Source of the DNA: a bacterium ADurb.Bin212
Lineage (GTDB): Bacteria; Patescibacteriota; UBA1384; XYA2-FULL-43-10
Length of the DNA: 58,605 nt
Direction: 5' to 3'
Assembly (NCBI GenBank): GCA_002070055.1
Contig: MWCM01000007.1
Coordinates: 1-58,605, forward strand
Shown: positions 25,696-35,368 of the stretch, piece by piece
How the letters are laid out: every line of letters starts with the position of its first letter
Position numbering within the stretch: position 1 is the first letter of the stretch
Translations under genes and position numbers: made by a program
Notes under the pieces: model-generated
Databases searched by the model: none
What the model saw: the letters and a program-made list of their open reading frames with translations, nothing else
What the model was told of the DNA's origin: nothing

Positions 25696-25792
25696 ATACG
25701 TTATATATATATGACACATAAACAACAATAAATCTTTAACCGGAATATTATTATTTGTTGTAAAAATGATTGCCAAGAAGGTCGTTTAATAT

Positions 25793-25822
25793 TTGACACT
25801 TTAAGGTTTCATGTGTTATTAT
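25793..25822 (+). promoter_or_regulatory. fusA-tuf promoter
   Basis: TTGACA (25793-25798) and TATTAT (25817-25822) with 18 bp between. It would give a leader of about 225 nt before fusA. Confidence 0.7.
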
Positions 25823-25877
25823 TGAGCTTGAAAAGGGGGTATTTTTTATTACAAGATAAACTTGGTAAATAATCAAA

Positions 25878-25936
25878 GCGTAACAAAGGGTTAATACTAC
25901 CCCGATTGATTGGGGCTGTTACGCATCGATTTTTTT
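25878..25936 (+). terminator. Terminator-like hairpin in the fusA leader
   Basis: Outer stem GCGTAACA (25878-25885) with TGTTACGC (25917-25924), inner stem CCCC (25900-25903) with GGGG (25912-25915), then seven T residues (25930-25936). It lies between the fusA promoter and fusA, so it may attenuate the operon. Two more hairpins follow: GGGTA/TACCC at 25961-25973, and AAGTTCTG (26001-26008) with CAGAACTT (26029-26036), the latter just before the ribosome binding site. It could alternatively terminate incoming transcription. Confidence 0.7.
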
Positions 25937-26053
25937 GTGCAGAGTCCATAGCTTATCGTGGGGTATTATACCCTTTATTGTATTTAATATTACTTAACAA
26001 AAGTTCTGAAAATATATTTGATCTATTGCAGAACTTAAATAATGGGAGATGAG

Positions 26054-28126
26054 ATGGCACGTGATTATGAGTTAGAGAAAGTAAGAAACTTTGGGACTAT
26101 TGCCCACATTGATGCCGGCAAAACTACAGTAACCGAAGGAATTTTGTACACTACCGGAAAAACTCACAAGATTGGCGAGGTACATGAAGGTGAAGCCACC
26201 ATGGATTGGATGGAACAGGAGCGTGAACGTGGTATTACTATTACTAGTGCTGCTACTACTGCTTTCTGGAAGAATCACCGCATCAATATTATTGATACTC
26301 CCGGCCACGTTGATTTCACAGTGGAGGTTGAGCGTTCATTGCGTGTTTTAGATGGTGCCGTAGTTATTTTCGATGGCAAAATGGGCGTTGAACCGCAAAG
26401 TGAAACTGTATGGCGCCAAGCAGATAAATATCATGTGCCAAGAATGTGTTTTATAAATAAAATCAACCAAACTGGCGGAGATTTTTATCGTTCTTTGGAA
26501 TCAGTAAGAGAGAGATTAAATCCCAATGCTTACCCGATACAAATTCCAATTGGTTTTGAACAGGCAATAAATGGCGTGATAGATTTAGTTTCTATGAGAG
26601 CCTATACCTATAAAGAGTATACTGATAAGGAACTTACAGAGGGTGATATTCCTGCTGATCATCTCGAGAAAGCCAATCAGTATCGTCAGGAACTCATTGA
26701 AAAAGTTGTTGAATATGACGACGCAATGATGGAGAAGTATCTGGGTGGTGACGAGATAGCTGTAGACGAGCTAAAGAAGCTTATTAGAAAAGCAACCTTA
26801 AGCGGTGGTTTTTATCCTATCTTGGGTGGCGACGGTCGTGGAGTGATCGTAATGTCATTATTGGATGCAATTGTTGACTATTTGCCATCACCACTTGATA
26901 TCCCACCAGCTAAGGCTACCGATGCTAAAACCGGTGAAGATATAGAAGTCAAAGCTAGCGACAACGAGCCTTTGGCCGCCTTAGCTTTTAAGGTTGCAGC
27001 GGATCCATTTGTTGGCAAGCTGATCTTTTTTCGGGTATATCGCGGAATTTTAAACAAGGGTTCATACATTATAAACACCAACTCCGGCAAAAAAGAGCGT
27101 ATTGGCCGAATTGTTAGGCTTCATGCTAACCATAGGGAGGAAGTCGACGCAGTTTATGCCGGTGAAATTGCTGCCGCTGTCGGTTTGTCTGGTACAACTA
27201 CAGGAGATACTCTTTGCGATATCGACAATCCTATAATTTTGGAGCAGATCACCTTCCCTGAGCCGGTTATCGATGTGGCTATTGAGCCAAAAACTAAGGC
27301 TGATCAGGAGAAAATGGGTGTGGCCCTGCAACGACTTGCCGAAGAAGATCCAACATTTAGGGTTTCTAGCAACGAAGAAACGGGTCAAACTATCATCTCG
27401 GGCATGGGAGAGTTACACTTAGAGATTCTCGTGGATAGAATGAAACGCGAGTTTAAGGTAGAGGCTAATGTTGGCCAACCACAAGTTGCTTACAGGGAGA
27501 CCTGTCGCAAAGAAGTGGAGTCAGAAGGCAAATATATTCGCCAGACTGGTGGTCGTGGTCAATATGGTCACGTTGTTATTAAACTTATGCCACAAGAGGC
27601 TGGTAAGGGATATGAGTTTATTAACAAAATTGTTGGTGGAGCCATACCTAAAGAGTTTATTAACCCGGTTAATGCGGGCATAGAAGAAGCCATGCAAAGA
27701 GGTGTTTTTGCTGGCTATCCAATTGTTGATGTGGCAGTAGAACTCTTTGACGGTAGTTTCCATGACGTTGATTCGAGTGAAATGGCCTTTAAAATTGCCG
27801 GTTCTATGGCTTTTCAAGATGGTTTTAAGCGTGCCGATCCGGTATTGTTAGAGCCTGTTATGAAGGTTGAAGTTACTACTCCAGAGGAATCAATGGGTGA
27901 TGTGATGGGTGATTTGAACTCTAAGAGAGGCCAGATACAGGAAATGACCGATAGAGGCAACGCCAAGGTGGTTAGAGCCATTGTGCCGCTTGCTGAGATG
28001 TTTGGATACTCAACTTCACTCCGTTCCATGACACAGGGCCGAGCCTCATACTCAATGGAGTTTGAGCACTATGCAGAGGTGCCTTCGCATATTGCAGGTA
28101 AAATTATTGAAGGAAAAAACAAATAA
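26054..28126 (+). CDS. fusA: Elongation factor G
   Basis: 690 aa. G1 motif AHIDAGKTT (about 17-25), G2/G3 blocks [10 protein letters not shown] and [10 protein letters not shown]4 NKIN, then domains II-V with [12 protein letters not shown] and [13 protein letters not shown]. It catalyses ribosome translocation. Start: ATG 26054 gives the usual [10 protein letters not shown]-terminus and has GGGAG upstream; ATG 26042 would add four residues. It leads fusA-tuf-rpsJ and has a long structured leader. Confidence 0.99.
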   Translation: MARDYELEKVRNFGTIAHIDAGKTTVTEGILYTTGKTHKIGEVHEGEATMDWMEQERERGITITSAATTAFWKNHRINIIDTPGHVDFTVEVERSLRVLDGAVVIFDGKMGVEPQSETVWRQADKYHVPRMCFINKINQTGGDFYRSLESVRERLNPNAYPIQIPIGFEQAINGVIDLVSMRAYTYKEYTDKELTEGDIPADHLEKANQYRQELIEKVVEYDDAMMEKYLGGDEIAVDELKKLIRKATLSGGFYPILGGDGRGVIVMSLLDAIVDYLPSPLDIPPAKATDAKTGEDIEVKASDNEPLAALAFKVAADPFVGKLIFFRVYRGILNKGSYIINTNSGKKERIGRIVRLHANHREEVDAVYAGEIAAAVGLSGTTTGDTLCDIDNPIILEQITFPEPVIDVAIEPKTKADQEKMGVALQRLAEEDPTFRVSSNEETGQTIISGMGELHLEILVDRMKREFKVEANVGQPQVAYRETCRKEVESEGKYIRQTGGRGQYGHVVIKLMPQEAGKGYEFINKIVGGAIPKEFINPVNAGIEEAMQRGVFAGYPIVDVAVELFDGSFHDVDSSEMAFKIAGSMAFQDGFKRADPVLLEPVMKVEVTTPEESMGDVMGDLNSKRGQIQEMTDRGNAKVVRAIVPLAEMFGYSTSLRSMTQGRASYSMEFEHYAEVPSHIAGKIIEGKNK

Positions 28127-28140
28127 AAAGAGTTATTTTA

Positions 28141-28169
28141 TTGCATTTTTTCGAAAAATGTTATATTAT
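28141..28169 (+). promoter_or_regulatory. tuf promoter
   Basis: TTGCAT (28141-28146), exact 17-bp spacer, TATTAT (28164-28169), 63 bp before tuf. It allows EF-Tu to be made in excess over EF-G. Confidence 0.65.
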
Positions 28170-28232
28170 AGCCTATAGCGAATAGATCGCAAATTTTTAA
28201 GTGATTATAAACTAAATCTTTAAGGAGACTAA

Positions 28233-29411
28233 ATGGCTGCAGAAAAATTTGAAAGAACAAAGCCACATGTTAATGTTGGTACCATCGGTCACGTTGATCA
28301 CGGTAAAACAACATTAACAGCTGCCATCACCCATGTTTTATCAAAAAAAGGTATGGCCGTTGAAAAGAAATTTGAAGACATTGACAACGCCCCAGAAGAG
28401 AGAGAGCGCGGTATCACCATCGCTACTTCTCACCAAGAGTATGAGTCAGAGAAAAGACACTACGCTCATGTTGATTGTCCCGGCCACGCTGACTATGTAA
28501 AAAATATGATCACTGGTGCTGCTCAGATGGACGGTGCAATTTTGGTTGTTTCTGCTGCCGACGGTCCAATGCCTCAAACCAGAGAGCACATCCTATTGGC
28601 AAACCAGGTAGGCGTTCCAAACATTGTTGTTTTTATGAATAAAGTTGACATGGTTGATGATCCGGAGATTCTTGATTTGGTTGAAATGGAAATCAGAGAG
28701 CTTCTAACTAAATATGAGTTTGATGGCGACAACGCTAAAATTATTCGCGGTTCAGCTCTTAAAGCACTAGAAGATGATGCAGATGCCGCTAAGGCTATTG
28801 AGGAGTTGGTTGCTGCCTTAGATGAAGCAATCGCCGAACCAAAACGCGAGATCGACAAACCATTCCTTATGTCTATTGAAGATGTCTTTTCAATTAAAGG
28901 TCGTGGCACAGTAGTTACCGGTAGAATCGACCAAGGTATCGTAAAAGTCAACGAAGAGGTAGAAATTGTTGGCATTAGACCTACTAAAAAGACTGTTGTT
29001 ACCGGCGTAGAGATGTTTAAGAAGTTACTCGACCAAGGTCAAGCTGGTGATAATGTTGGAGTTTTGTTGCGCGGTATTGAGAGAGATGATGTTGAGAGAG
29101 GTCAAGTTTTGGCCAAACCTGGTAGCATTACACCTCACACCGAGTTCGAAGCAGAAATCTACGTATTAACCAAAGATGAAGGTGGTCGTCACTCACCATT
29201 TTTCCCAGGCTACAAACCACAGTTCTATTTTAGAACAACTGATGTTACAGGTGATGTTAAGTTCGATAAAGAGATGGCTATGCCTGGTGATACATTGAAT
29301 ATTAGCGTTACACTTATCTCTCCAATCGCTATGGACAGCGGTCTCAAATTCGCTATCCGCGAAGGTGGTAAAACAGTTGGAGCCGGTGTTGTAACAAAGA
29401 TTATTAAATAA
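28233..29411 (+). CDS. tuf: Elongation factor Tu
   Basis: 392 aa. G1 [10 protein letters not shown]2 [10 protein letters not shown]3 [12 protein letters not shown]4 NKVD, then domains II and III ([11 protein letters not shown] and the ending [10 protein letters not shown]). It delivers aminoacyl-tRNA to the ribosome. TAAGGAG precedes the ATG. The gene sits between fusA and rpsJ, 11 bp before rpsJ. Confidence 0.99.
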   Translation: MAAEKFERTKPHVNVGTIGHVDHGKTTLTAAITHVLSKKGMAVEKKFEDIDNAPEERERGITIATSHQEYESEKRHYAHVDCPGHADYVKNMITGAAQMDGAILVVSAADGPMPQTREHILLANQVGVPNIVVFMNKVDMVDDPEILDLVEMEIRELLTKYEFDGDNAKIIRGSALKALEDDADAAKAIEELVAALDEAIAEPKREIDKPFLMSIEDVFSIKGRGTVVTGRIDQGIVKVNEEVEIVGIRPTKKTVVTGVEMFKKLLDQGQAGDNVGVLLRGIERDDVERGQVLAKPGSITPHTEFEAEIYVLTKDEGGRHSPFFPGYKPQFYFRTTDVTGDVKFDKEMAMPGDTLNISVTLISPIAMDSGLKFAIREGGKTVGAGVVTKIIK

Positions 29412-29422
29412 CGAAGGTCAAA

Positions 29423-29746
29423 ATGCCAGCTACGAAGGAGATCAAACAAAAGATCCGTATCAAGTTAAGAGCTTACGATCATCGTATTCTCGATAAATCA
29501 GCTAAGCAAATCATCGACACCGTTCAGCGCTCAGGTGCTGACGTCAATGGTCCTGTTCCTTTGCCTGTTGAGATAGGCAAAGTAACAGTCATTAAGTCGC
29601 CGCATGTCCACAAAGACAGCAGGGAGCAGTTCGAGATGCGGGTTCACAAAAGATTAATCGATGTGATTAATCCCACACCTAAAACGATTGATAACTTAAT
29701 GGGTCTAGATCTTCCAGCCGGCGTTGACATAGAGATAAAAATGTAG
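29423..29746 (+). CDS. rpsJ: Ribosomal protein S10
   Basis: 107 aa. Typical blocks: [24 protein letters not shown] and [21 protein letters not shown]10 is also NusE, the NusB partner in antitermination; nusB is present at 53021. It follows tuf by 11 bp and is separated from rplC by a structured 151-bp gap, so the S10 operon is interrupted by a possible control region. Confidence 0.98.
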   Translation: MPATKEIKQKIRIKLRAYDHRILDKSAKQIIDTVQRSGADVNGPVPLPVEIGKVTVIKSPHVHKDSREQFEMRVHKRLIDVINPTPKTIDNLMGLDLPAGVDIEIKM

Positions 29747-29897
29747 TAAGCTAGTTTTTAGCTTAGCAGCTGCTAGAAATTAAAAAATCTAGCGGTTGCC
29801 AGCTGGAAAACAGCTTGGCCATGGATAACGTCCCGATATATCGGGAAGGTTCCGAGGCCGATTATTGTTTTTGCAATCATAATCACAAAATTTATTT
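29747..29897 (+). promoter_or_regulatory. Structured rplC leader between rpsJ and rplC
   Basis: Five successive hairpins: TAAGCTA/TAGCTTA (29747-29765), GCTAGA/TCTAGC (29772-29793), CCAGCTG/CAGCTTGG (29799-29818), CCCGATATATCGGG (29832-29845) and GATTATTG/CAATCATAATC (29860-29884). A weak promoter (TTGACA 29724-29729, 17 bp, TAAGCT) precedes them. There is no T-tract terminator. It could be an autoregulatory r-protein binding leader; I do not recognise a known class. Confidence 0.6.
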
Positions 29898-30467
29898 ATG
29901 AAATTTGCCCTGACACAAAAAATTGGTATGAGTCGAATCTTTGATCAAGACGGGAAAATGATTCCAGTGACTCTTTTACAGCTTAAAAAGGCTGAGATTA
30001 TTAGAGTTAAGACAAAAGATTCAAAAGATGGCTACAATTCATGTGTTGTTGGTATAATCTCAGATAACAAAAAAGCAAAAAACAATATCGTTGAATTCAG
30101 AATTGATAATCCTCAAGATTATAAAGTTGGTGATGCAATAGACATAAATCAGTTTTCAGAGAAAGACCTTATTACAGTTGAGTCAAAAACCAAAGGTAAA
30201 GGTTTTGCTGGAACCATTAAAAGACACGGTTTTCACAGGGGTCCTGTAACTCATGGTTCTCACAATATCAGAAAGCCCGGTTCAATCGGTGGTGGTTATC
30301 CACAGAGAGTCGTTCCTGGTAAAAAGATGGCCGGCAGAATGGGTGGCCAGAATTCAACTATAAAGAATTTGGAGATAGTTTCCGTAGGTACCAAAGACGA
30401 TGTGATTATGGTTGCCGGATCAGTTAGCGGCTCAAATAATTCAACAGTGAAGGTTTATTGCAAATAA
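29898..30467 (+). CDS. rplC: Ribosomal protein L3
   Basis: 189 aa. Blocks KIGMSRIFDQDGKMIPVT, TKGKGFAGTIKRHGF and PGKKMAGRMGGQ (the tip that reaches the peptidyl-transferase centre). Shorter than E. coli L3 (209). It opens the long continuous ribosomal run and its stop overlaps rplD (TAATG). Expression probably depends on the structured leader before it. Confidence 0.98.
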   Translation: MKFALTQKIGMSRIFDQDGKMIPVTLLQLKKAEIIRVKTKDSKDGYNSCVVGIISDNKKAKNNIVEFRIDNPQDYKVGDAIDINQFSEKDLITVESKTKGKGFAGTIKRHGFHRGPVTHGSHNIRKPGSIGGGYPQRVVPGKKMAGRMGGQNSTIKNLEIVSVGTKDDVIMVAGSVSGSNNSTVKVYCK

Positions 30468-31120
30468 TGAGTATTATGAAGATAAAAGTATTATCAAAAA
30501 CAGATAGCAAAAAAACGCTTGATTTGCCTAAAGAGGTGTTAAAATCAACAAATTTAACTGTTGTGTCGGAATATATTAATTATGTGCGCAGTGCAAGCAG
30601 AATGCCAATCGCTGACACAAAAGACAGAAGCGAAGTGTCCGGCGGCGGAAAAAAACCTTGGCGTCAGAAAGGCACAGGCCATGCCAGACACGGTTCAAGC
30701 AGGTCCCCATTATGGGTTGGCGGTGGTGTAACTTTCGGACCCACTAGCAAAAGAAATTTTTGGCTTAACTATCCCAAAAAGTTCCGTCAGTATGCTAGGT
30801 TAGCTATTTTTAACTACCTTGCAGAGAAAGACCAGCTATCAGTAATCGAAGATGATCTTGGCGCAATTACCAAAACAAAACAAGCCGAAACTCTTTTGAG
30901 CGAATATAACATTGAGGGTAAAATTACTTTAATCGTATCTGATAGTGAAATGTCCAAGGTCTTAGCCTTTAGAAATCTGCCATATCTACATATTATGACC
31001 AAAACCAATCAGAACATGGTTGCATTATCCTCATCTGATAACGTAATTTTTTCCAAGAGTGGATATAAAGATTATTTTTCTAATGATATTGATGGCAAAA
31101 CAGAAGAAGGAGATAAATGA
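30467..31120 (+). CDS. rplD: Ribosomal protein L4
   Basis: 217 aa. The conserved loop reads KKPWRQKGTGHARHGSSRSP followed by WVGGGVTFGP. In E. coli L4 also represses the S10 operon by binding its leader, so it is the first candidate regulator for the leader before rplC. ATG 30467 overlaps the rplC stop; ATG 30476 is possible. It ends with ATGA into rplW. Confidence 0.97.
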   Translation: MSIMKIKVLSKTDSKKTLDLPKEVLKSTNLTVVSEYINYVRSASRMPIADTKDRSEVSGGGKKPWRQKGTGHARHGSSRSPLWVGGGVTFGPTSKRNFWLNYPKKFRQYARLAIFNYLAEKDQLSVIEDDLGAITKTKQAETLLSEYNIEGKITLIVSDSEMSKVLAFRNLPYLHIMTKTNQNMVALSSSDNVIFSKSGYKDYFSNDIDGKTEEGDK

Positions 31121-31467
31121 AATTATCACTCAAAAAACCTTTAATATCAGAAAAAAGTTTCGCCATGAGTAGTGTTGGTAAATACAGTTTTGTGACCGAG
31201 AAAACCACCGACAAACTGCAAGCCAAAGAGGTGGTTGAATCAATGTTCAAGGTAAATGTCGAGAAGATCAACTCCCAAATCGTCAAAGGTAAAGTTAAAT
31301 CCGTTAAAGGGAAAAAGGGCAAAAGAAGCGATCTTAAAAAGATTGTGTTCACATTGAAGAAAGGTCAGAAAATCGCTCTTTTTGAAGCAGAAAAAGAGGA
31401 AAACAAAGATGTCAAGAAAGACAAAAAAACTGCCAAGGCAAAAGAAGTAAAAGAGAATAATAAATAG
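31117..31467 (+). CDS. rplW: Ribosomal protein L23
   Basis: 116 aa. Core L23 (PLISEKSFAM, ANVEKINS-like VNVEKINSQIVKGKVKS) occupies residues 1-90; a Lys/Glu-rich tail of about 25 residues follows. L23 lines the exit tunnel and docks trigger factor and SRP. Start coupled to rplD by ATGA. Confidence 0.96.
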   Translation: MKLSLKKPLISEKSFAMSSVGKYSFVTEKTTDKLQAKEVVESMFKVNVEKINSQIVKGKVKSVKGKKGKRSDLKKIVFTLKKGQKIALFEAEKEENKDVKKDKKTAKAKEVKENNK

Positions 31468-31500
31468 TTTTATAATAAATTAGCAAATATCCAATACATT

Positions 31501-32328
31501 ATGCCAGTAATTAAAACAAAACCAGTTAACAACGCATTAAGACAACACTCTGTCTTGGTTTTTGGGGTAGCTAAGAAGAAGAGAGAAAAGAGCTTGTGCC
31601 TGGGCATTGCTAAGAGCTGCGGAAGAAACAATCGAGGTATAATTACTGCTCAGAATCGTGGTGGCGGCGCAAGGAAAGTCTATCGAATGGTTGATTTTAA
31701 GCAAACTTCTTTTCTTGGAAAGGTTGCTACAATATCGGCGGTTGAATATGATCCCAACAGAACATCAAATATTGCATTAATTCAGTATGAAGATGGGCAA
31801 AAATCATATATTATTGCGGCTCACGGCATGAAAGAAGGAGACAAGGTTGTTTGTGACGAAAAGGCTCCTATTAGGCTTGGCAATCGCATGAGACTTAAGA
31901 ACATTCCATTGTCTACTGAGATTTATAATGTCGAACTTGATCCGGGAAGAGGTGGTCAAATTATCAAGTCCGCAGGGAGTCGCGCAATACTTTTAGCTGT
32001 AGATGATGATTTTGCGCAGATTAAACTGCCTTCCGGAGAAGTCAGACGTGTCTCATCGGAGTGTTTTGCTTCGGTGGGTATTGTTTCAAATACTGACCAC
32101 AGCAAAGTTGTAATTTCTAAGGCTGGTCGTAAGAGACATATGGGTGTTAGGCCTCATGTTCGTGGTAAGGCAAAAAACCCATGTGACCATCCTCATGGTG
32201 GTGGAGAAGGAAATACCTCGATTGGTCTTAAAAGACCAAAGACTCCATGGGGTATGCCAGCTCTTGGACATAAGACGAGAAAGAAGAAGAAACCGACTTC
32301 AAAATTAATCGTAAGGCGTAGAAAATAA
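31501..32328 (+). CDS. rplB: Ribosomal protein L2
   Basis: 275 aa. The C-terminal HPHGGGEG loop and [19 protein letters not shown] identify it; the histidine of that loop lies at the peptidyl-transferase centre. The N-terminus ([20 protein letters not shown]) is diverged from the usual LTxxxKKS...GRNN pattern, but [19 protein letters not shown] is intact. It overlaps rpsS by 1 bp. Confidence 0.98.
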   Translation: MPVIKTKPVNNALRQHSVLVFGVAKKKREKSLCLGIAKSCGRNNRGIITAQNRGGGARKVYRMVDFKQTSFLGKVATISAVEYDPNRTSNIALIQYEDGQKSYIIAAHGMKEGDKVVCDEKAPIRLGNRMRLKNIPLSTEIYNVELDPGRGGQIIKSAGSRAILLAVDDDFAQIKLPSGEVRRVSSECFASVGIVSNTDHSKVVISKAGRKRHMGVRPHVRGKAKNPCDHPHGGGEGNTSIGLKRPKTPWGMPALGHKTRKKKKPTSKLIVRRRK

Positions 32329-32615
32329 TGTCTAGATCACTAAAAAAAGGCCCATATATTGATTATCGCCTATTGAATAAGGTAGTTAAGGCAAAAGATT
32401 CAAACAGCCGTGTTCCCATTAAAACATGGTCCAGAGCCGCGACTATCACTCCAGATATGGTTGGCGTAACTATCGCAGTTCACAACGGCAAAGAGCATGT
32501 CCCAGTGTTTATTATCGAAGATATGGTCGGTCACAAGCTCGGAGAGTTTTCTCCTACCAGAAAGTTCAAGGGTCATGGTGGTAAAATGGCAAAAGAGCAG
32601 GCAAAGGGTAAATAA
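32328..32615 (+). CDS. rpsS: Ribosomal protein S19
   Basis: 95 aa, normal length. [12 protein letters not shown] at the start and [17 protein letters not shown] near the end are diagnostic. It sits in the 30S head next to S13. TAATG junction with rplB; 60 bp before rplV. Confidence 0.98.
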   Translation: MSRSLKKGPYIDYRLLNKVVKAKDSNSRVPIKTWSRAATITPDMVGVTIAVHNGKEHVPVFIIEDMVGHKLGEFSPTRKFKGHGGKMAKEQAKGK

Positions 32616-32675
32616 TATCATTAGGCTGACTATCGTAAGCATAAAAGTTTCATAGTTATATAGTAGGCAAACAAT

Positions 32676-33113
32676 ATGGAAGTAAGCGTAAAACTAAACA
32701 ATTTAAGAACATCTCCCCGCAAAGTCAGACCGGTTTTGCCAATTATTAAAGGAAAATCCGCGACAGATGCACTTAATATCCTAAGATTTTCTAATAAGGG
32801 GTGTGCCAGAGATTTATATCAACTGCTAAAATCCGGTATAGCAGCTGCAGTCGAACATGAGATGGAGAAAGATCAGCTGGTGGTGAGTGTAGCAAAATGC
32901 GATCAAGCTCAAACCCTAAAAAGACACAGATTCAAAGCAAGGGGTCGCGTTACTAAGATTAAAAAAAGATCATCTCACATCACTTTATCTCTTTCTGATT
33001 CTTACCAAAAAAAGCCTGAGGTTACATTAGACAAGCCAGTCGAGAAAGATATGAAGAAAGATACTGTAGCTGTAAAAGACAAAAAAGACGTTAATAATAA
33101 AAAAGACGAATAA
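32676..33113 (+). CDS. rplV: Ribosomal protein L22
   Basis: 145 aa. Core of about 110 residues (LRTSPRKVRPVLPIIKGKSA; LKRHRFKARGRVTKIKKRSSHI) with the beta-hairpin that reaches the exit tunnel. A Lys/Asp-rich tail of about 30 residues (from EKDMKKDTVAVKDKKD) is extra. The family call is clear from gene order and the PRKVR and RHRFKARGR motifs. Confidence 0.96.
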   Translation: MEVSVKLNNLRTSPRKVRPVLPIIKGKSATDALNILRFSNKGCARDLYQLLKSGIAAAVEHEMEKDQLVVSVAKCDQAQTLKRHRFKARGRVTKIKKRSSHITLSLSDSYQKKPEVTLDKPVEKDMKKDTVAVKDKKDVNNKKDE

Positions 33114-33134
33114 CAGTTAATTAATTGGATCAAT

Positions 33135-33791
33135 ATGGGATCAAAAGCTAGCCCACAAGCATTAAGAATAAAGATCAACCAAAGCTGGAAATCTCTCTGG
33201 TTTGGTAGAGCTGGATTTGGTAAAAATCTAGTTGAAGATATCGCTCTGCGAAGAAAATTAATCGCAGATTTTAGAAACGCTTCAATTTCTGACGTTCTGA
33301 TTAATCGCAACGCTAATCAAATTGAGGTCAATATTCATACTGCTCGTCCCGGTGTATTAATTGGACGTGGTGGCACAGGTAGCGAAAAGATCAAAAAACT
33401 AGTCGAGAAATCGACCGGCATGAAGGCTAGAGTCAACATTGTTGAGGTTAAGCTTCCAGATATTGATGCCATGTATATTGCTCAATCAATCGCAAGTCAG
33501 ATTGAGAAAAGAATTCCTTTTAGAAGAGCTGTAAAACAGCTATTAGAGAGAGCAAAAGATTCCGGCGCCAAGGGAGTAAAAATCCAAGTGTCTGGCAGAT
33601 TAAATGGTGCAGAAATTGCCAGAAGCGAGAAATTTGCTAATGGCACCGTGCCTCTTTCGACTTTTGATTCAGTTATAGATTACGCCTATGTAACCGCCTT
33701 GACCACATACGGTATTATCGGGATTAAGGTTTGGGTTTACAAAGGCAGGACCGCAGACATGAACAAGGATAAGAAGAGTTTTAGAAAGTAA
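33135..33791 (+). CDS. rpsC: Ribosomal protein S3
   Basis: 218 aa. N-terminal KH domain with ARPGVLIGRGGTGSEKIKKL (GxxG loop) and C-terminal VSGRLNGAEIARSE. The N-terminal blocks GLRLGI and W.SRWF are replaced by ALRIKINQSWKSLWFG. S3 has mRNA-helicase and entry-channel roles. Followed by rplP after 12 bp. Confidence 0.98.
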   Translation: MGSKASPQALRIKINQSWKSLWFGRAGFGKNLVEDIALRRKLIADFRNASISDVLINRNANQIEVNIHTARPGVLIGRGGTGSEKIKKLVEKSTGMKARVNIVEVKLPDIDAMYIAQSIASQIEKRIPFRRAVKQLLERAKDSGAKGVKIQVSGRLNGAEIARSEKFANGTVPLSTFDSVIDYAYVTALTTYGIIGIKVWVYKGRTADMNKDKKSFRK

Positions 33792-33803
33792 GGAGACAAT
33801 CTC

Positions 33804-34214
33804 ATGTTAATGCCCAAAAAAATGAAATACAGAAAGCAGCAGCGCGGAAAAAGGCGTGGTTTAGCTTACCGTGGAAGCGAGATTGTTTTTGGCAAGTATG
33901 CTCTTAAAGCACAAGGTAACGGTTGGGTTTCAGCAAGACAAATCGAGGCTGGCAGACGTGCTATTACTAGATACATTAGAAGAGGTGGACAAGTTTGGAT
34001 TCGAGTCTTCCCTGATAAACCTATTACGTCCACATCAGCTGAAACTCCTATGGGTAGTGGCAAAGGCGCAGTAGATCATTTTGCAGCCGTTGTTAGGCCG
34101 GGTAAGATTATTTATGAGATGGATGGAGTTCCATTTGATGTTGCAAAAGAAGCTTTAAGGCTAGCCTCTCATAAAATGTCCGTTAAAACTAGCTTCGTAT
34201 ACAAAGAGGAATAA
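33804..34214 (+). CDS. rplP: Ribosomal protein L16
   Basis: 136 aa. [19 protein letters not shown] is the usual N-terminus; AAGGAG lies 8 nt before ATG 33804. Also [17 protein letters not shown] and [16 protein letters not shown]16 helps position the tRNA acceptor ends at the A site. Confidence 0.98.
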   Translation: MLMPKKMKYRKQQRGKRRGLAYRGSEIVFGKYALKAQGNGWVSARQIEAGRRAITRYIRRGGQVWIRVFPDKPITSTSAETPMGSGKGAVDHFAAVVRPGKIIYEMDGVPFDVAKEALRLASHKMSVKTSFVYKEE

Positions 34215-34216
34215 AG

Positions 34217-34414
34217 ATGAAAAAACGTGAAGCAATGGAAAAACTGAATAAAATGTCAAAGGAAGATCTTATTAAAGAGCTGGAGCATGCCACAAAAGAT
34301 GCTTTAATGGCTAAATTGAACATTGAAAGCCGAAAAAGCGAAAAGACATCTGAATTTGGTAAAAAAAGAAAATATATTGCACAAATTAATACGGTTTTAA
34401 ACACCAAGGCATAG
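34217..34414 (+). CDS. rpmC: Ribosomal protein L29
   Basis: 65 aa, two-helix protein: KMSKEDLIKELEHATKDALM and the second helix with KRKYIAQINTVLNTK. Sits at the exit-tunnel mouth beside L23. Two bp separate it from rplP and 7 bp from rpsQ. Confidence 0.95.
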   Translation: MKKREAMEKLNKMSKEDLIKELEHATKDALMAKLNIESRKSEKTSEFGKKRKYIAQINTVLNTKA

Positions 34415-34421
34415 GAAATAT

Positions 34422-34670
34422 ATGGCAGAAAAAACTAACAACAAGTTAATACGAGGTGTGGTTGTCTCTGACAAAATGGATAAGAGCGTAGTTGTCAGTG
34501 TGTCCAGGGTAAAAACTCATCCTTTGTATCATAAAAAATTCACCGTTAACAAGAGATATAAAGCTCATGATTTGGATAACAGTTGTAAAAACGGCGATGT
34601 TGTTGATATTGCACAGGTTAAGCCTATGTCAAAAAACAAGAACCATATAGTAATAAGGAAGATTTCTTAA
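34422..34670 (+). CDS. rpsQ: Ribosomal protein S17
   Basis: 82 aa OB-fold protein: [36 protein letters not shown] and [18 protein letters not shown]. An early-binding 16S rRNA protein. ATG of rplN follows the stop directly. Confidence 0.98.
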   Translation: MAEKTNNKLIRGVVVSDKMDKSVVVSVSRVKTHPLYHKKFTVNKRYKAHDLDNSCKNGDVVDIAQVKPMSKNKNHIVIRKIS

Positions 34671-34671
34671 A

Positions 34672-35037
34672 ATGATTCAACAAGGCACAAAATTGGTTGT
34701 AGCTGATAACAGCGGAGCAAAAGTTATTGAGTGTATTACAGTTTTAGGTCACAAAAAACTCAAAACCGCAAAAATCGGTGACATTATAACTGCGACGGTC
34801 AAAGAGGCGATTCCTAGAGCCAACGTCAAGAAAAAAGAGGTTGTCCGAGCTGTTATCGTTCGTACAAAAAAAGAGTTTGGCCGAGAAGATGGTTCTTACT
34901 TGCGATTCGACGAAAATGCCGCTGTTATAATCGATAAAGATAACGCTCCTCGTGGTACCAGAATTTTTGGTCCTGTTGCTAGAGAATTGCGATCAGGATT
35001 TATGAAGATTATTTCATTAGCTCAAGATGTATTATAG
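34672..35037 (+). CDS. rplN: Ribosomal protein L14
   Basis: 121 aa. [30 protein letters not shown]-type block ([19 protein letters not shown]) and [13 protein letters not shown]. It forms an inter-subunit bridge and is the docking site of RsfS. Single-base spacing to rplX. Confidence 0.98.
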   Translation: MIQQGTKLVVADNSGAKVIECITVLGHKKLKTAKIGDIITATVKEAIPRANVKKKEVVRAVIVRTKKEFGREDGSYLRFDENAAVIIDKDNAPRGTRIFGPVARELRSGFMKIISLAQDVL

Positions 35038-35038
35038 T

Positions 35039-35368
35039 ATGAAAACTTTAAGACTAAAAAAGGGTGATACGGTTAAAATATTAATCGGCAAAGACAGCGG
35101 TAAAACCGGTGTTGTTGAACAGCTTTTTGCTACAGAGAAAAAAGTTTTGGTAAAGGGCATAAACATGTTCAAAAAGCATGTAAAGCCGAGCCAAAAATAC
35201 CCAAGTGGAGGCATAATTGACATCAATAAGGCGCTGGATATTTCGAATGTTTTATTGGTATGCCCAAATTGCGGAAAAACCACAAGAATTGAATATAGCA
35301 TAGAAAAGGACGCCAAAATTAGAACCTGCAAGAAATGTCAAAAAAGCGTTGAGATTGGAGCCAAATGA
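35039..35368 (+). CDS. rplX: Ribosomal protein L24
   Basis: 109 aa. KOW motif KGDTVKILIGKDSGKTGVV, then HVKPSQKYPSGGII and a zinc ribbon (CPNCGK ... CKKCQK). Start ATG 35039 follows the rplN stop; an upstream in-frame start at 35027 lies inside rplN and was rejected. Its TGA stop is one of the proofs that the standard code is used. Overlaps rplE (ATGA). Confidence 0.97.
   Translation: MKTLRLKKGDTVKILIGKDSGKTGVVEQLFATEKKVLVKGINMFKKHVKPSQKYPSGGIIDINKALDISNVLLVCPNCGKTTRIEYSIEKDAKIRTCKKCQKSVEIGAK

Noticed and set aside
35039-35368. Alternative genetic code (TGA as Gly)
   Set aside because: rplX, rplD and rluB all end at TGA at the expected family length, so TGA is a stop.
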